Of a DNA stretch of 32,304 bases, positions 8,293-17,968 are shown in pieces (the stretch's first letter is position 1; every line of letters starts with the position of its first letter). This DNA comes from Chamaesiphon sp. GL140_3_metabinner_129_sub. GTDB taxonomy: Bacteria > Cyanobacteriota > Cyanobacteriia > Cyanobacteriales > Chamaesiphonaceae. The stretch is taken from the NCBI GenBank assembly GCA_025358725.1, contig JANYIT010000220.1, positions 1 to 32,304 of the forward strand, written 5' to 3'. Made by a program: the position numbers and the translations under genes. The notes below the pieces were generated by a model. It made no database searches. It was not told the DNA's origin and worked only from the letters and a program-made list of their open reading frames with translations.

Positions 8293-8544
8293 TGTCTATA
8301 ATCGTAGCTTCGTGATGTGTATCTAGGATATCAGGTTCGGTCACGAAGTGTGGGCTATGCTCAATCGCTATTAATGTAATTTGATTCTGCAAGGAAGACC
8401 TTCCGCAACCGAGGAGAAACTCACCAATAATCTGAGGGGAGCTGGTAAACTGACATTTGATGCTAGTAGTTAATTAGGCAACTTTATCTCAGGTTCGATC
8501 GTCTCGATTTATATATCTACATCACCGCTTAATCCCAGATTACC

Positions 8545-9066
8545 ATGTCCAAGTTCTCGATCGTCATTCTCACTGGCATTGGAATGATTGCAACTACATT
8601 GCTTACCCCACAATTTCCCTTGGATGCTAAGTCACCGACGCTTAGAACTTGTGTCGATTCTCTCCCGATCTCCCAGCGTGTCGCGCTTACTCTCAAGGCT
8701 GATAAAAAAGTGATCAAGGATAACAAAGTGATCTTTCAACCCATTGCGGGAAAAGCATCTGTTAAACCTGGAGATATCATTAAATATACAGTCATTGCCA
8801 AAAATAATAGTCGGTGTCCACTCAAGAACCTGATCTTAAAACAACCAATTCCTAGAGGCACCAACTATCTCAAAGACTCAGCCATCTCGATCGATGGTGC
8901 TGAGTTATTATTTAGTATTGATGGCGGCAAAACTTTTTTTGCGAAACCAATGATTGGTAAGCAAGCAGCACCTGAAACTTCTTACAATTACTTGCGGTGG
9001 AAATTTAGTGGCCGGATGGCAACTAATGCTCAAGTCAAAACCACATATAAGCTTCAAGTCAAGTAG
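8545..9066 (+). CDS. Secreted DUF11-type repeat protein
   Basis: A 173-residue exported protein. The N-terminus MSKFSIVILTGIGMIATTLLTPQFPLDAKS looks like a signal peptide (lysine, hydrophobic core, small residues). The rest is a single beta-sandwich domain typical of DUF11: KASVKPGDIIKYTVIAKNNSRCPLKNLILKQPIPRGTNYLKDS, then LLFSIDGGKTF and a closing LRWKF. Such domains occur in bacterial surface and adhesin-like proteins; the role here is unknown. Its stop is only 2 bp from the stop of the opposing CPBP protease gene, so the two messages overlap at their 3' ends unless termination is precise. Confidence 0.75.
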   Translation: MSKFSIVILTGIGMIATTLLTPQFPLDAKSPTLRTCVDSLPISQRVALTLKADKKVIKDNKVIFQPIAGKASVKPGDIIKYTVIAKNNSRCPLKNLILKQPIPRGTNYLKDSAISIDGAELLFSIDGGKTFFAKPMIGKQAAPETSYNYLRWKFSGRMATNAQVKTTYKLQVK

Positions 9067-9068
9067 CA

Positions 9069-10670
9069 CTAATTACCACTTCCCAAGATATATAAACTCA
9101 CCAAAGTGCTACTGTTCCAGAGACTATGTAATAGCATTGGTGCTAATAGATTGCGAGTGCGAACATAGACGATGCCGAGTATAATTCCCAGCGTTGTTAA
9201 TGGCACAATTTCTGATAGGCTCAGATGGGCAATACCAAATAACAAACCACTAATGACGATCGCTGCCCACACAGGTACATAGCGGGTCAAAGAAGGTAGT
9301 AGAAATCCCCGAAATAGAAATTCTTCAAATAGTGGTGCCGCAACTGCCGCAGTGAGGAAAAATAGCAGTAAGGCGATCGCATCTTTACCTTCAAGGACAA
9401 TTTGCAGCAGTGGATTACTGCCACCTTGTCCCTGCCAAATTTTTTCATTGATGATTGAAACAAAAATCACAATTGGTGTCGCCACTAAATAGCCACCAAT
9501 TCCCCATAGTAACCAATTAGATTTCCAGTTAAATTTAAACCAATCCGGTGGTAGTGGAAAATAAGATTTAATCGACAAATACAATACGCCAATTGCCAAG
9601 CTAGACATTAAAGCATAACTCGTAAATACATACAGTCCTTGTCCTCTCATCGTTAATGTACCTGGAGTAACGAAGGCACCAAATACAATCGGCAATAAAA
9701 ACTGTCCGACAAAAAAGAAGCCCAGCATAAATACTTGCCACACAATCTCCCAATCCCACGGAGATGACCACGGAATATCTATCTTGTCGAGGATAATAGC
9801 TGAGATCGATTGATTTTGTTGTCGCTGAATAATGCGGATAATTAATCTAATTGTAAAAAAGATAATTAAGCCTAACCCACTAAGTCCAATTACTACTCGT
9901 GGAATTGTATTTGCAGCTAGTTTGATTAACGCATTCTTTGATTTTACTTGTTCTGTTTGATGGAGATTAGCTAATTCAGTCTTGTCACCTAAATCTGTAT
10001 ATAATTGAGATTGGACTCGATCGCGAAACCAGCCATCAAAATTTGAATTAATTTCAGCTTCGATTTGCGGTGCTGTATTTTGATTAATCCCCGCTGGTTG
10101 TCCCCAAATATTGATTAAGGATGCTGCGACATTTTTAGATGTAGATTGGTGTGAATTAGCAATAACTTGTTGCCAAGTCTTAATTGCTTGCTCTGGCTGT
10201 TTTGTTGCTGCCTGTAAAATTCCAATCCGCAGATCTATTTTATCTATTTCGAGCTGTGCAGCGGAAATCGTCTGATTAATTAGATCGGTTTGTAGCTTGA
10301 TCGATAGCTTATTCTGTTCATCAGTAGCTATTGCTTGTGAATCTGCTAGACTATGATTTAGCTTCTCAATTGCCAGCACATCACTTGCCCGCGCAGTTTG
10401 GTACTGTTGAGTAGCAGATTTGAGAAAATCTGCACCAATAATCGATGTTTGCAATGCACCCAATCCTTCTAGATCATCTGTAGGTTGCCATTCAGATGCT
10501 ACCAAAACGAGATTGGTTTGGTATAGCTCGAACTTGCCTTGAATCTGAGGTCGATCGAAGGTGCCAATCAGTGAGAAGATGAGCTTGATCAGCACAAAGA
10601 CTGTCAGCACACTCAGTAAAATGCGTCTGAGCGATTGAAAAGATGTGAGATTATAGCGATCGAGATTCAT
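9069..10670 (-). CDS. CPBP-family intramembrane protease with long N-terminal extramembrane region
   Basis: Membrane protein of the CPBP (CAAX protease/bacteriocin-processing, glutamic-type) family, 533 residues. Order: one N-terminal membrane helix (about 17-37), a soluble region of about 200 residues rich in Gln/Asn/Ala (about 40-245), then about eight hydrophobic helices. The active-site motifs are intact: EEFLFR (449-454), FGIAHLS with H482, and HSLWN (515-519). The substrate is unknown; relatives process membrane proteins or prenylated peptides. The soluble region could be a substrate- or partner-binding domain. It converges on the DUF11 gene with a 2-bp gap. Confidence 0.88.
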   Translation of the reverse strand: MNLDRYNLTSFQSLRRILLSVLTVFVLIKLIFSLIGTFDRPQIQGKFELYQTNLVLVASEWQPTDDLEGLGALQTSIIGADFLKSATQQYQTARASDVLAIEKLNHSLADSQAIATDEQNKLSIKLQTDLINQTISAAQLEIDKIDLRIGILQAATKQPEQAIKTWQQVIANSHQSTSKNVAASLINIWGQPAGINQNTAPQIEAEINSNFDGWFRDRVQSQLYTDLGDKTELANLHQTEQVKSKNALIKLAANTIPRVVIGLSGLGLIIFFTIRLIIRIIQRQQNQSISAIILDKIDIPWSSPWDWEIVWQVFMLGFFFVGQFLLPIVFGAFVTPGTLTMRGQGLYVFTSYALMSSLAIGVLYLSIKSYFPLPPDWFKFNWKSNWLLWGIGGYLVATPIVIFVSIINEKIWQGQGGSNPLLQIVLEGKDAIALLLFFLTAAVAAPLFEEFLFRGFLLPSLTRYVPVWAAIVISGLLFGIAHLSLSEIVPLTTLGIILGIVYVRTRNLLAPMLLHSLWNSSTLVSLYILGSGN

Positions 10671-10709
10671 TAAAATGTCAACTAAAATTTATAATTAGAT
10701 TGTTATTAT

Positions 10710-10889
10710 ATGTCTTTAACTCAGAAGTTTTCCTATCTTTTTAGTATTACTCTAGGTTTGAGTATTTTAGTCTATTTATTACGAGGTTTTGGCATCGTCA
10801 CTTTTTTGCCAGGTGGCGTATTGATCGGACTAATTATCCTATCAATCTCAACTTTTTTTATTTACAGTATTCTGATTACCAAAAGGTAA
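10710..10889 (+). CDS. Small two-helix membrane protein, 59 residues
   Basis: An uninterrupted frame from an ATG encodes 59 residues: MSLTQKFSYL, a hydrophobic segment (about 9-24), a short RGFGIVTFLPGG turn, a second hydrophobic segment (about 38-56) and a basic end ITKR. The pattern LLRGFGIVTFLPGGVLIGLIILS matches a small membrane protein I know as conserved in many cyanobacteria, so I regard it as a real gene. No function is assigned. It is divergent from the CPBP protease (39 bp between starts), so the two share a promoter region. No clear Shine-Dalgarno sequence is present. Confidence 0.72.
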   Translation: MSLTQKFSYLFSITLGLSILVYLLRGFGIVTFLPGGVLIGLIILSISTFFIYSILITKR

Positions 10890-10998
10890 TCATCGCAATT
10901 TTGGCATTGCTAGATTGAAAGATGATTGAGCGATTCTTCCAGTGAGCTGATATGTCAGCGAGAGCAACAAAGGTTCACTGAAACTTGCCAAACATCCT

Positions 10999-11709
10999 CT
11001 ATAGTTTAATGGAATTTTCTAACGATCGAGTCAGATCTTGATGTAGTTTTTCTGCACCTACCTTAGTCGAAAACTGTTGATAAGCCTGCACCTGTAATGG
11101 TTTACAAATCTGGATTGAAACTCGATCGCGAAACTTCGGTTCGGGATGCTCATAATTGAAGCTAATGGGGATAATCTTTAGATCCAAACCTGGCTTTAGA
11201 GCTTCCGCTTGCATGGCAATTCGGGCTAAACCCTTTTTCAGCGGATGCAAAGTCCCATCACGAAAAATATTACCTTCAGGAAAAATAGTTAGCATTTCGC
11301 CTTGATGGAGCAGTTCGACACTATGACGAATACTGCTGATACTGGGCTTATTCGTATCAACCGCAAAACCGCCTAATCTGCGGACAAACCAGCCCTGAAC
11401 CCCAGTCATTTCGTCTGAGCTTACCATATATCGCGAACTTCTCCCCGTGACGTATGGCCCAACCGCATAGGGAATCAGCAACGGATCCCATCTCGCCCGA
11501 TGGGTAGGAGCTAAAATTACCGCACCTGTATGGGGAATGTATTCTCTGCCGATTATTTCAATTTCACGAAAAAAGCCAGGGATCACTAAATAATTGCCGA
11601 TCGGATAGATAATTTTAGTTAACCAAGCGGATAATCCCGATCTAAGCTCTCGATTGGATTGAAGACTAGTATCATCAGCCTTGGGGTGAGTGAGCGGAGA
11701 TTGATTCAT
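10999..11709 (-). CDS. plsC: 1-acyl-sn-glycerol-3-phosphate acyltransferase (PlsC family)
   Basis: Transfers an acyl group to lysophosphatidate in phospholipid and galactolipid synthesis at the membrane. The 236-residue protein shows the glycerolipid acyltransferase motifs: HX4D as THRARWDP (H70, D75), the acceptor-phosphate motif FPEGN (143-147), and VIP/IIPISF-like strands (about residue 177). A hydrophobic stretch YPIGNYLVIPGFF near 35-47 may anchor it. The preceding 25 residues are polar and less typical, so an internal start is possible, but the ATG is the only Met there. Cyanobacteria often carry more than one PlsC paralogue, so the exact acyl acceptor is inferred. Confidence 0.88.
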   Translation of the reverse strand: MNQSPLTHPKADDTSLQSNRELRSGLSAWLTKIIYPIGNYLVIPGFFREIEIIGREYIPHTGAVILAPTHRARWDPLLIPYAVGPYVTGRSSRYMVSSDEMTGVQGWFVRRLGGFAVDTNKPSISSIRHSVELLHQGEMLTIFPEGNIFRDGTLHPLKKGLARIAMQAEALKPGLDLKIIPISFNYEHPEPKFRDRVSIQICKPLQVQAYQQFSTKVGAEKLHQDLTRSLENSIKL

Positions 11710-11961
11710 GACAGTTAAGGGATGTATCTATCTATAAATCTACCCAACGGGGAGATAATTAGTGAGATTGTTCATGACAGTTTTTTAAGTGACACTTTGA
11801 GTAAACTCTCTAAGTTCTAACATCTAGGCTCTAAATAATTCACATCCAGAAGGACAAATAACCCGTAGAATGGATCGAATGCTAATAACCGATAACTCAA
11901 TCGCTGTCTTTTCGTGTGATGAAGTGAAGCGGTGGCTGGAAATATTGAGTGGAAAGAAATT

Positions 11962-13647
11962 ATGTCAGAGAATAAGCGCAGTCAAGCTATTACCCAGGGC
12001 GTACAACGCTCCCCCAATCGTGCAATGCTACGAGCCGTTGGGTTTGGGGACAATGATTTTACCAAACCGATCATCGGACTAGCGAATGGGTATAGCACGA
12101 TTACCCCGTGCAATATGGGGATTAACAAATTAGCCATCCGTGCTGAGGCTGCCTTGAGAACTGCGGGGGCGATGCCGCAGATGTTTGGGACGATTACCAT
12201 CAGCGATGGGATTTCGATGGGTACCGAGGGGATGAAATACTCTCTAGTATCGCGGGAAGTAATTGCTGATTCGATCGAAACTGCCTGCACCGGACAGAGT
12301 ATGGATGCTGTGCTGGCGATCGGTGGATGTGATAAAAATATGCCAGGGGCGATGATTGCGATCGCCAGAATGAATATTCCGGCGATCTTTGTCTATGGCG
12401 GTACAATTAAGCCCGGACATCACAATGGCAAGGATTTAACTGTTGTCAGTTCGTTTGAAGCCGTCGGCCAATTTAGCGCGGGCAAAATTGATGAGGTAGA
12501 ATTGACAGCCATCGAACAAAAAGCCTGTCCTGGTGCGGGTTCCTGTGGGGGAATGTTTACTGCAAATACCATGTCTTCAGCGATTGAAGCAATGGGGCTG
12601 AGTATCCCTTATTCCTCGACGATGGCGGCTGAAGACGAAGAAAAAGCTGTCAGTGCCGAAAAATCTGCTCACGTACTAGTCGAAGCTGTGCGGAACCAGA
12701 TTTTACCTACGCAAATATTGACCAGGAAAGCCTTTGAAAATGCGATCGCGGTAATTATGGCAGTTGGGGGATCTACTAATGCTGTCTTGCACCTGCTAGC
12801 CATCTCTAGAACGATTGGCGTTCCGCTCTCGATCGATGATTTTGAAGCGATTCGGGCAAAGGTACCCGTCATCTGCGATCTCAAACCATCTGGTAAATAT
12901 GTCGCCACTGATTTACATCAAGCGGGTGGTATTCCCCAAGTAATGAAAATTTTACTAGAGCAGGGATTACTCGACGGTGACGCGCTCACCATCAGCGGCC
13001 AAACTGTCGCCGAAGTCCTGGCTAATATCCCCAGTACTCCTCGCGCTGACCAGGATGTGATCCGCCAATGGGATAATCCGATGTATGCTCAAGGTCATTT
13101 GGCGATCCTCAAAGGTAATCTCGCCACCGAAGGCGCAGTTGCTAAAATTACTGGAGTCAAGAAAGCCGTAATTACTGGCCCCGCACGGGTATTTGAATCA
13201 GAGGAAGCCTGTCTAGATGCCATCCTCGCCGGAAAAATTCAAGCCGGAGATGTGATCGTCATCCGCTATGAAGGGCCAAAAGGCGGCCCAGGCATGCGGG
13301 AAATGCTCGCGCCAACCTCGGCGATTATCGGTGCGGGTTTGGGGGATACAGTGGGCTTGATTACCGACGGACGCTTTTCTGGTGGTACCTATGGCATGGT
13401 AGTCGGACATGTTGCACCGGAAGCCTATGTCGGTGGGACGATCGCCCTAGTGAATGAAGGTGATAGTATCACGATCGATGCCCCACAACGGCTATTGCAG
13501 TTGAATATTGCTGAAGCAGAATTAGCAACTCGTCGGGCAAACTGGCAAGCACCTGAACCGCGTTATAAAACAGGGGTTTTGGGTAAATACGCTAAGTTAG
13601 TTTCTTCAAGTAGTTTAGGTGCAGTAACAGATCTGAATCTGTTCTAA
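11962..13647 (+). CDS. ilvD: Dihydroxy-acid dehydratase
   Basis: Fe-S enzyme that dehydrates 2,3-dihydroxy-isovalerate and -3-methylvalerate in valine, leucine and isoleucine synthesis. The ATG at 11962 gives 561 residues, the usual cyanobacterial length, starting [13 protein letters not shown], with GGAAAG a few bases upstream; the frame is open to a GTG at 11932 but those ten residues look non-conserved. Cluster ligands are visible in [10 protein letters not shown] and [16 protein letters not shown], and the C-terminal half has [13 protein letters not shown] and [10 protein letters not shown], both family hallmarks. It stands alone and ends in a 15-bp terminator hairpin. Confidence 0.96.
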   Translation: MSENKRSQAITQGVQRSPNRAMLRAVGFGDNDFTKPIIGLANGYSTITPCNMGINKLAIRAEAALRTAGAMPQMFGTITISDGISMGTEGMKYSLVSREVIADSIETACTGQSMDAVLAIGGCDKNMPGAMIAIARMNIPAIFVYGGTIKPGHHNGKDLTVVSSFEAVGQFSAGKIDEVELTAIEQKACPGAGSCGGMFTANTMSSAIEAMGLSIPYSSTMAAEDEEKAVSAEKSAHVLVEAVRNQILPTQILTRKAFENAIAVIMAVGGSTNAVLHLLAISRTIGVPLSIDDFEAIRAKVPVICDLKPSGKYVATDLHQAGGIPQVMKILLEQGLLDGDALTISGQTVAEVLANIPSTPRADQDVIRQWDNPMYAQGHLAILKGNLATEGAVAKITGVKKAVITGPARVFESEEACLDAILAGKIQAGDVIVIRYEGPKGGPGMREMLAPTSAIIGAGLGDTVGLITDGRFSGGTYGMVVGHVAPEAYVGGTIALVNEGDSITIDAPQRLLQLNIAEAELATRRANWQAPEPRYKTGVLGKYAKLVSSSSLGAVTDLNLF

Positions 13648-13686
13648 TCTAGCAACCGCCAATCTGGTTAAGACATTTGAGCGGCT

Positions 13687-13719
13687 AGATCCCCGACTTC
13701 TCCGAGAAGTCGGGGATCT
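13687..13719. terminator. 15-bp CCCCGACTTCT hairpin between ilvD and menH
   Basis: Perfect inverted repeat, arms 13687-13701 and 13705-13719, with a 3-nt loop (CCG). It lies between the convergent ilvD and menH and probably ends both. It is the longest of three related palindromes in the window. Confidence 0.75.
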
Positions 13720-13746
13720 GATATGTCCTAATCGCCTTAGCAGTTG

Positions 13747-14529
13747 CTATATCAAGTAATCGATCCAAATTTGTGGATTTTGAAAATGGATATTGTGGCT
13801 ACAGTCTGGAACGATCGCAAGTATAGTAGCTGGACAATCTTGATGCATCGTTCGATTGATCGTCACAAATTTACGATCGAGTGCCCCAACAATTAATGAT
13901 ATCGACTGAGTATGCACTTTTAGCCTATCGCCTAAATAGGGCTGCATTCCTAAGCCTGCACGTTCCACTGATTTAATTAAATTACTGGGCTGATTAGTGG
14001 CGATTCTACGTTGAATCAGATCATCGAAATTTGGATGTTTCTCAATGCCGACAAATATCGATTGTCGATACCAATCCCGCACAAAGTCCGCGAAATTAGC
14101 TGTTTCTAATCGATCGATAGTTTGCCAATCTTGAATAACTCTTGTTTGTCGATCGAACTCACTAGGCAACCCTGGGGATGTAGATTCCAACATTACCCGA
14201 GCGAACCTGTCTGGAAATTCTAACGCCAGATATAATCCTAATCTACCACCAAAAGAATAACCCGCGATCGATGTTCGATCTATTTCTAAACTATCTAATA
14301 ACTGAATAATGCCCAGTGCTGTATTAACGAAGTTATAGCCAAGATCGTTACCAATTACCTCAGTTTTACCATGTCCAGGTAGATCGATCGCGATACAATA
14401 AAATCTCGATCTTAATAACTCAATTATCTCAGCATAGTCTTCACAACTGCCCATCCAACCATGTAAAAGTAATAGTGGTGGTAGGTCTAGATTGCCAGTT
14501 AAAGTAAAGTGCCATTGATACATACACAA
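13747..14529 (-). CDS. menH: 2-succinyl-6-hydroxy-2,4-cyclohexadiene-1-carboxylate synthase (MenH-like hydrolase)
   Basis: Alpha/beta-hydrolase that removes pyruvate from the SEPHCHC intermediate in the menaquinone pathway, which makes phylloquinone for photosystem I in cyanobacteria. The 260 residues show the oxyanion segment LLLHGWMGSCEDY (about 20-32), AIDLPGHGKT (47-56), the nucleophile Ser92 in GYSFGG, an Asp in VGALDRKF and a His in DCSHNIHFQNP. HGWMGS and SHNxHxxNP are typical of MenH rather than of generic hydrolases. Met3 is an alternative start. Divergent from pepA. Confidence 0.85.
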   Translation of the reverse strand: MCMYQWHFTLTGNLDLPPLLLLHGWMGSCEDYAEIIELLRSRFYCIAIDLPGHGKTEVIGNDLGYNFVNTALGIIQLLDSLEIDRTSIAGYSFGGRLGLYLALEFPDRFARVMLESTSPGLPSEFDRQTRVIQDWQTIDRLETANFADFVRDWYRQSIFVGIEKHPNFDDLIQRRIATNQPSNLIKSVERAGLGMQPYLGDRLKVHTQSISLIVGALDRKFVTINRTMHQDCPATILAIVPDCSHNIHFQNPQIWIDYLI

Positions 14530-14660
14530 AGTAGAGATGGGATCAGTACCACTACAAGAGCAGAGCCTTAATTTTTACATCATCTCTGTGCGAAATGCTA
14601 TGTAAGCAATCTTTAGATATTTGATGAGAATGCCTTTACCAACCAGCTAGGATTGATATA

Positions 14661-16172
14661 GTGAATGAAAGACTATTGAAATCATCCCGACAAAACGTAA
14701 ATATGGATATCAAAGCGATCGCTACACATCGTCTAGACTGGACTGGAGATCTTTTGGCGATTGGGTTTTATGAGGATGCTATCGAACTCAGCGGCGATCT
14801 TGCCGAACTCAATACCAAGTTGGCAGGTGTGATTGAGGCACTGATTGCTGAGACTGAGTTCAAAGGTGCTAAATCTAGTAGTGCCGTAACTCGCGTGGGT
14901 GTAGATACCCCGATTGCGAAAATTATGCTGGTGGGTTTGGGTAAAGCTGAGGGGATGAAACCCGATACCCTGCGCAAGGCTGGTGCGACAATTGCGCGAG
15001 CCGCGAAACGTGAAAAAGCTAAAACCCTGGGAATTAGTCTCCCGATCTGGAATGGGGATAGTGCGACAACTGTTCAAGTAATTAGTGAAGGATTGCGCTT
15101 GGCTCTGCACCAAGACACTCGGTTCAAGTCAGAAGTCGAACCCAAACATCAACTCAAGCTGACAGCAGTTGATCTGTTGGACTTCGCTGGCAACGATGCG
15201 GCAATTAGTAAAGCACAAGCGATTTGTGATGGCGTGATTTTAGCACGGGAACTAGTCGCCGCACCTGCGAATGTAGTCACGCCGATGAGTATGGCAGCAA
15301 CCGCTGAAGAAATAGCTAAAGATTATGGGTTCGCGCTAAAAATCCTCGAACAGGCTGAATGTGAAGCGTTAGGCATGGGAGCCTTTTTAGGTGTGGCGCA
15401 AGCTTCAGAAATGCCACCAAAATTTATCCATCTGACTTATACACCCGCAGGTACACCTCGGCGTAAACTAGCGATCGTCGGCAAGGGTTTAACCTTCGAT
15501 TCTGGTGGCTTGAATATTAAAGGTGCTGGGATCGAAACGATGAAAATGGATATGGGTGGTGCTGCGGCAATGTTTGGAGCTGCCAAAGCCATCGGCCAAA
15601 TCAAACCCGATGTCGAAGTTCACTTCATTAGTGCAGTCACTGAAAACATGATTAGTGGTCGTGCTATGCACCCTGGGGATATCCTCACAGCTTCCAATGG
15701 CAAAACGATCGAAATCAACAACACTGACGCAGAGGGACGATTAACTCTTGCTGATGCGTTAGTCTATACCGATAAATTGGGACTAGATGCGATCGTCGAT
15801 TTAGCAACGCTTACAGGTGCTTGTATTGTCGCCCTAGGTGATGATATCTCTGGCTTGTGGAGTCCAGATCAGTCTCTCGCCGACGGAATCCTGGCAGCGG
15901 CGGAACTCGCGGGTGAGAACTTCTGGCAAATGCCTTTAGCTGAGAAGTATTTTGATGGGATTAAATCACCTATCGCCGATCTCAAAAATACTGGGCCTCG
16001 TGGCGGTGGCTCGATTACAGCAGCTTTATTCCTGAAGCAGTTTGTCAAAGATACTCCCTGGGCGCATTTAGACGTGGCTGGGCCAGTTTGGATTGACAAG
16101 GAGCATGGCGTAAATAATGCTGGCGCAACTGGTCATCCGGTCAGAACTTTGGTGAATTGGGTATTGAGTTAG
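14661..16172 (+). CDS. pepA: Leucyl aminopeptidase (M17)
   Basis: Cytosolic two-metal aminopeptidase that removes N-terminal residues in peptide turnover. The C-terminal catalytic domain has all expected motifs: [16 protein letters not shown] with its Lys and Asp ligands, [13 protein letters not shown], and the family signature [14 protein letters not shown]. The N-terminal domain (from [14 protein letters not shown]) is the usual macro-like hexamer-forming part. The GTG at 14661 gives 503 residues and has AGGA 8 bp upstream; an ATG at 14703 would give 489 residues starting [16 protein letters not shown], closer to the usual family start. Both are plausible. Confidence 0.95.
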   Translation: MNERLLKSSRQNVNMDIKAIATHRLDWTGDLLAIGFYEDAIELSGDLAELNTKLAGVIEALIAETEFKGAKSSSAVTRVGVDTPIAKIMLVGLGKAEGMKPDTLRKAGATIARAAKREKAKTLGISLPIWNGDSATTVQVISEGLRLALHQDTRFKSEVEPKHQLKLTAVDLLDFAGNDAAISKAQAICDGVILARELVAAPANVVTPMSMAATAEEIAKDYGFALKILEQAECEALGMGAFLGVAQASEMPPKFIHLTYTPAGTPRRKLAIVGKGLTFDSGGLNIKGAGIETMKMDMGGAAAMFGAAKAIGQIKPDVEVHFISAVTENMISGRAMHPGDILTASNGKTIEINNTDAEGRLTLADALVYTDKLGLDAIVDLATLTGACIVALGDDISGLWSPDQSLADGILAAAELAGENFWQMPLAEKYFDGIKSPIADLKNTGPRGGGSITAALFLKQFVKDTPWAHLDVAGPVWIDKEHGVNNAGATGHPVRTLVNWVLS

Positions 16173-16174
16173 AT

Positions 16175-16253
16175 TGTGGGGGTACGGAGATCTACCCACC
16201 CGCACTATAAATGTGCTGCCCTACGGGCATCCCTCCTTGGAGGGGATTTTTCA
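16175..16253. repeat. Dispersed repeat with ACGGGCATCCCTCC terminator, copy 1
   Basis: Contains GGGGT, CGGAGATCTACCC and CTACGGGCATCCCTCC, then GGAGGGGATTTTT. It shares these blocks in order with 20256-20316. The end (CCCTCC TT GGAGGG, then ATTTTTC) is a short stem with a T-run, so it probably terminates pepA transcription. Confidence 0.7.
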
Positions 16254-16262
16254 CAAAGCAAT

Positions 16263-16311
16263 CCCAACTCCCATCTCCCACCTCCCATCTCCCATCTCCC
16301 ATCTCCCATCT
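16263..16311. repeat. Heptamer array (CCCATCT)7
   Basis: Seven tandem heptamers, five exact CCCATCT plus CCCAACT and CCCACCT variants. It lies 97 bp before the S2P protease start. The same heptamer recurs at 22817-22886. Confidence 0.95.
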
Positions 16312-16408
16312 CAAATTAAATCAGTACTAGCCACTACCGAATATTGCTGTCATCCTATAGATAGGTGGCGAAAAGTGCTACTTATTTATAAGTATCTAAC
16401 TATTAAAA

Positions 16409-17908
16409 ATGACTACAGCAGGAAATACAACAACGATCGCTCTTCTAATTATCACAATCGGTATTTTGGGTTGGGGTTATTATCGGAATCGAGACTTGGG
16501 TAAATTTGGGATCCTCTCATGGTTGCAATCAGCCGTGCTGATGATTCCATGGCTGTTGAGTTTTGGTACATTGTCCGCTGGATTGTATATCAATCTAGCG
16601 GGAATTCTTCTGCTACTGGTAATTTCCAGCGGTCTATATATTTGGTTGGGAAGTCAAGTCAGACTGGCAGCACAAGATCCCGAAACAGCCGTCAAAATTG
16701 CCGACAGGTTGGCAAAATCCCGTAGTAAACAGTTAGCCAAAGCCCCTGAAAATGGCGAACAAGCTCTATCGATCGACACAGACGTACTCAGTTTATCTGA
16801 AGCAGATTTGAGCAGTATTAGAGGCATCTTCGGCATCGATACTTTTTACGCTACCGAAACTCTCGCCTATCAACAGGGCGCAATTTTCAAAGGTAATTTA
16901 CGTGGCGATGCCGCCGCAGTACATCGGCGATTGACGGATAAACTGCACGATAAATTTGGTGAGAAATACCGTCTATTTCTCGTTCCCGATCCTGATGAAC
17001 GTCCCGTCGTCGTTGTTTTGCCGAGTACTAACGATCCGCAACCTGCAACAGTCGGACAACAGATCCTTGGACTAGTGATGTTTGTCGCGACAATTGCCAC
17101 TAGTTTAGAGGCAATGGGAGTATTTTTAGGATTTGATTTTTACGAACATACCGATCGAATCAAAGAAATTCTACCCCTCTCGCTAGGCATTTGGACAATT
17201 TTGATCGCCCATGAACTGGGACATCAAGTTCTAGCCCGAATGCGTCAAATTAAAATCGGTTTACCGTTCTTTTTACCCACCGGACAAATTGGTGCATTTG
17301 GTGCAATTACGCGGTTTGAATCACTCGTACCCGATCGTAGCGTCCTATTTGATGTCGCTTTAGCTGGCCCAGCAACTGGTGGTTTAGTCTCCCTGATCAT
17401 GCTAGTTATTGGTCTGTTATTATCTCATCCAGGTGGTGGATTAGAGATTCCATCCCAATTTTTACAAGGTTCGATTCTGGTTGGGACTATTGCTAAAATT
17501 GTCTTAGGTGCGACGATCCATCAAGCCAATATCTCCATTCATCCGCTGGTAGTTATTGGTTGGTTGGGACTAGTAATTAATGCGCTAAATCTGATGCCAG
17601 CCGGACAACTAGATGGCGGGAGAATCGTCCAAGCTATCTATGGACGCAAAACAGCTCAACGCAGCACCCTGGTTACTTTAGTAATTTTGGGATTTGTGGC
17701 ATTTTTCAACCCGGCTAATCTAGTGATTCTCTATTGGTTGATTTTAGTTGGTTTTCTCCAACGTGCATTAGAACGCCCTAGTTTAGATGAAATCACCGAA
17801 CCAAATGATGCTCGCGCTGCATTGGGCTTACTGGCACTGTTTCTGATGGCGGCAACAGTGATTCCGTTTAGTCCAGATTTGGCGGGAAGATTGGGGATTG
17901 GGGGTTAG
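16409..17908 (+). CDS. Site-2-protease (M50) family zinc metalloprotease, EGY-like
   Basis: Intramembrane metalloprotease related to plant chloroplast EGY proteins and to cyanobacterial S2P homologues. 499 residues: several N-terminal membrane helices (about 8-27, 41-56, 60-81), a soluble alpha/beta region (about 90-210) starting with SLSEADLSSIRGIFGIDTFYATETL, then a membrane core with the zinc motif HELGH (268-272) and the third ligand in NLMPAGQLDGGR (394-405), and further helices to the end. S2P enzymes cut membrane-bound regulators such as anti-sigma factors; the target here is unknown. The slipin gene follows 60 bp downstream and is probably co-transcribed, and membrane proteases often work with SPFH proteins. 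Confidence 0.92.
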   Translation: MTTAGNTTTIALLIITIGILGWGYYRNRDLGKFGILSWLQSAVLMIPWLLSFGTLSAGLYINLAGILLLLVISSGLYIWLGSQVRLAAQDPETAVKIADRLAKSRSKQLAKAPENGEQALSIDTDVLSLSEADLSSIRGIFGIDTFYATETLAYQQGAIFKGNLRGDAAAVHRRLTDKLHDKFGEKYRLFLVPDPDERPVVVVLPSTNDPQPATVGQQILGLVMFVATIATSLEAMGVFLGFDFYEHTDRIKEILPLSLGIWTILIAHELGHQVLARMRQIKIGLPFFLPTGQIGAFGAITRFESLVPDRSVLFDVALAGPATGGLVSLIMLVIGLLLSHPGGGLEIPSQFLQGSILVGTIAKIVLGATIHQANISIHPLVVIGWLGLVINALNLMPAGQLDGGRIVQAIYGRKTAQRSTLVTLVILGFVAFFNPANLVILYWLILVGFLQRALERPSLDEITEPNDARAALGLLALFLMAATVIPFSPDLAGRLGIGG

Positions 17909-17938
17909 TTGAAAGTTGAAAGTTGAAAGTTGAAAGTT
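17908..17938. repeat. Heptamer array (GTTGAAA)4
   Basis: Four exact GTTGAAA units plus GTT, starting in the last base of the S2P stop codon and ending 30 bp before the slipin start. It fills half of the spacer. Confidence 0.95.
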
Positions 17939-17968
17939 TTTACAATTAATTAATCACAACTAAAAATC

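Noticed and set aside
12200-12406. Antisense frames in ilvD (also 11982-12290 and 12669-12908)
   Set aside because: Shadows of a highly conserved gene; no signals on the minus strand.
14733-15113. Open frame of 126 codons on - strand inside pepA
   Set aside because: Antisense to the N-terminal domain of a conserved enzyme, with low-complexity Ser/Arg-rich translation.
16174-16503. Open frame of 109 codons across the pepA/S2P gap
   Set aside because: Its translation is made of the CCCATCT repeats ([12 protein letters not shown]) and then overlaps the S2P gene in another frame; not a protein gene.
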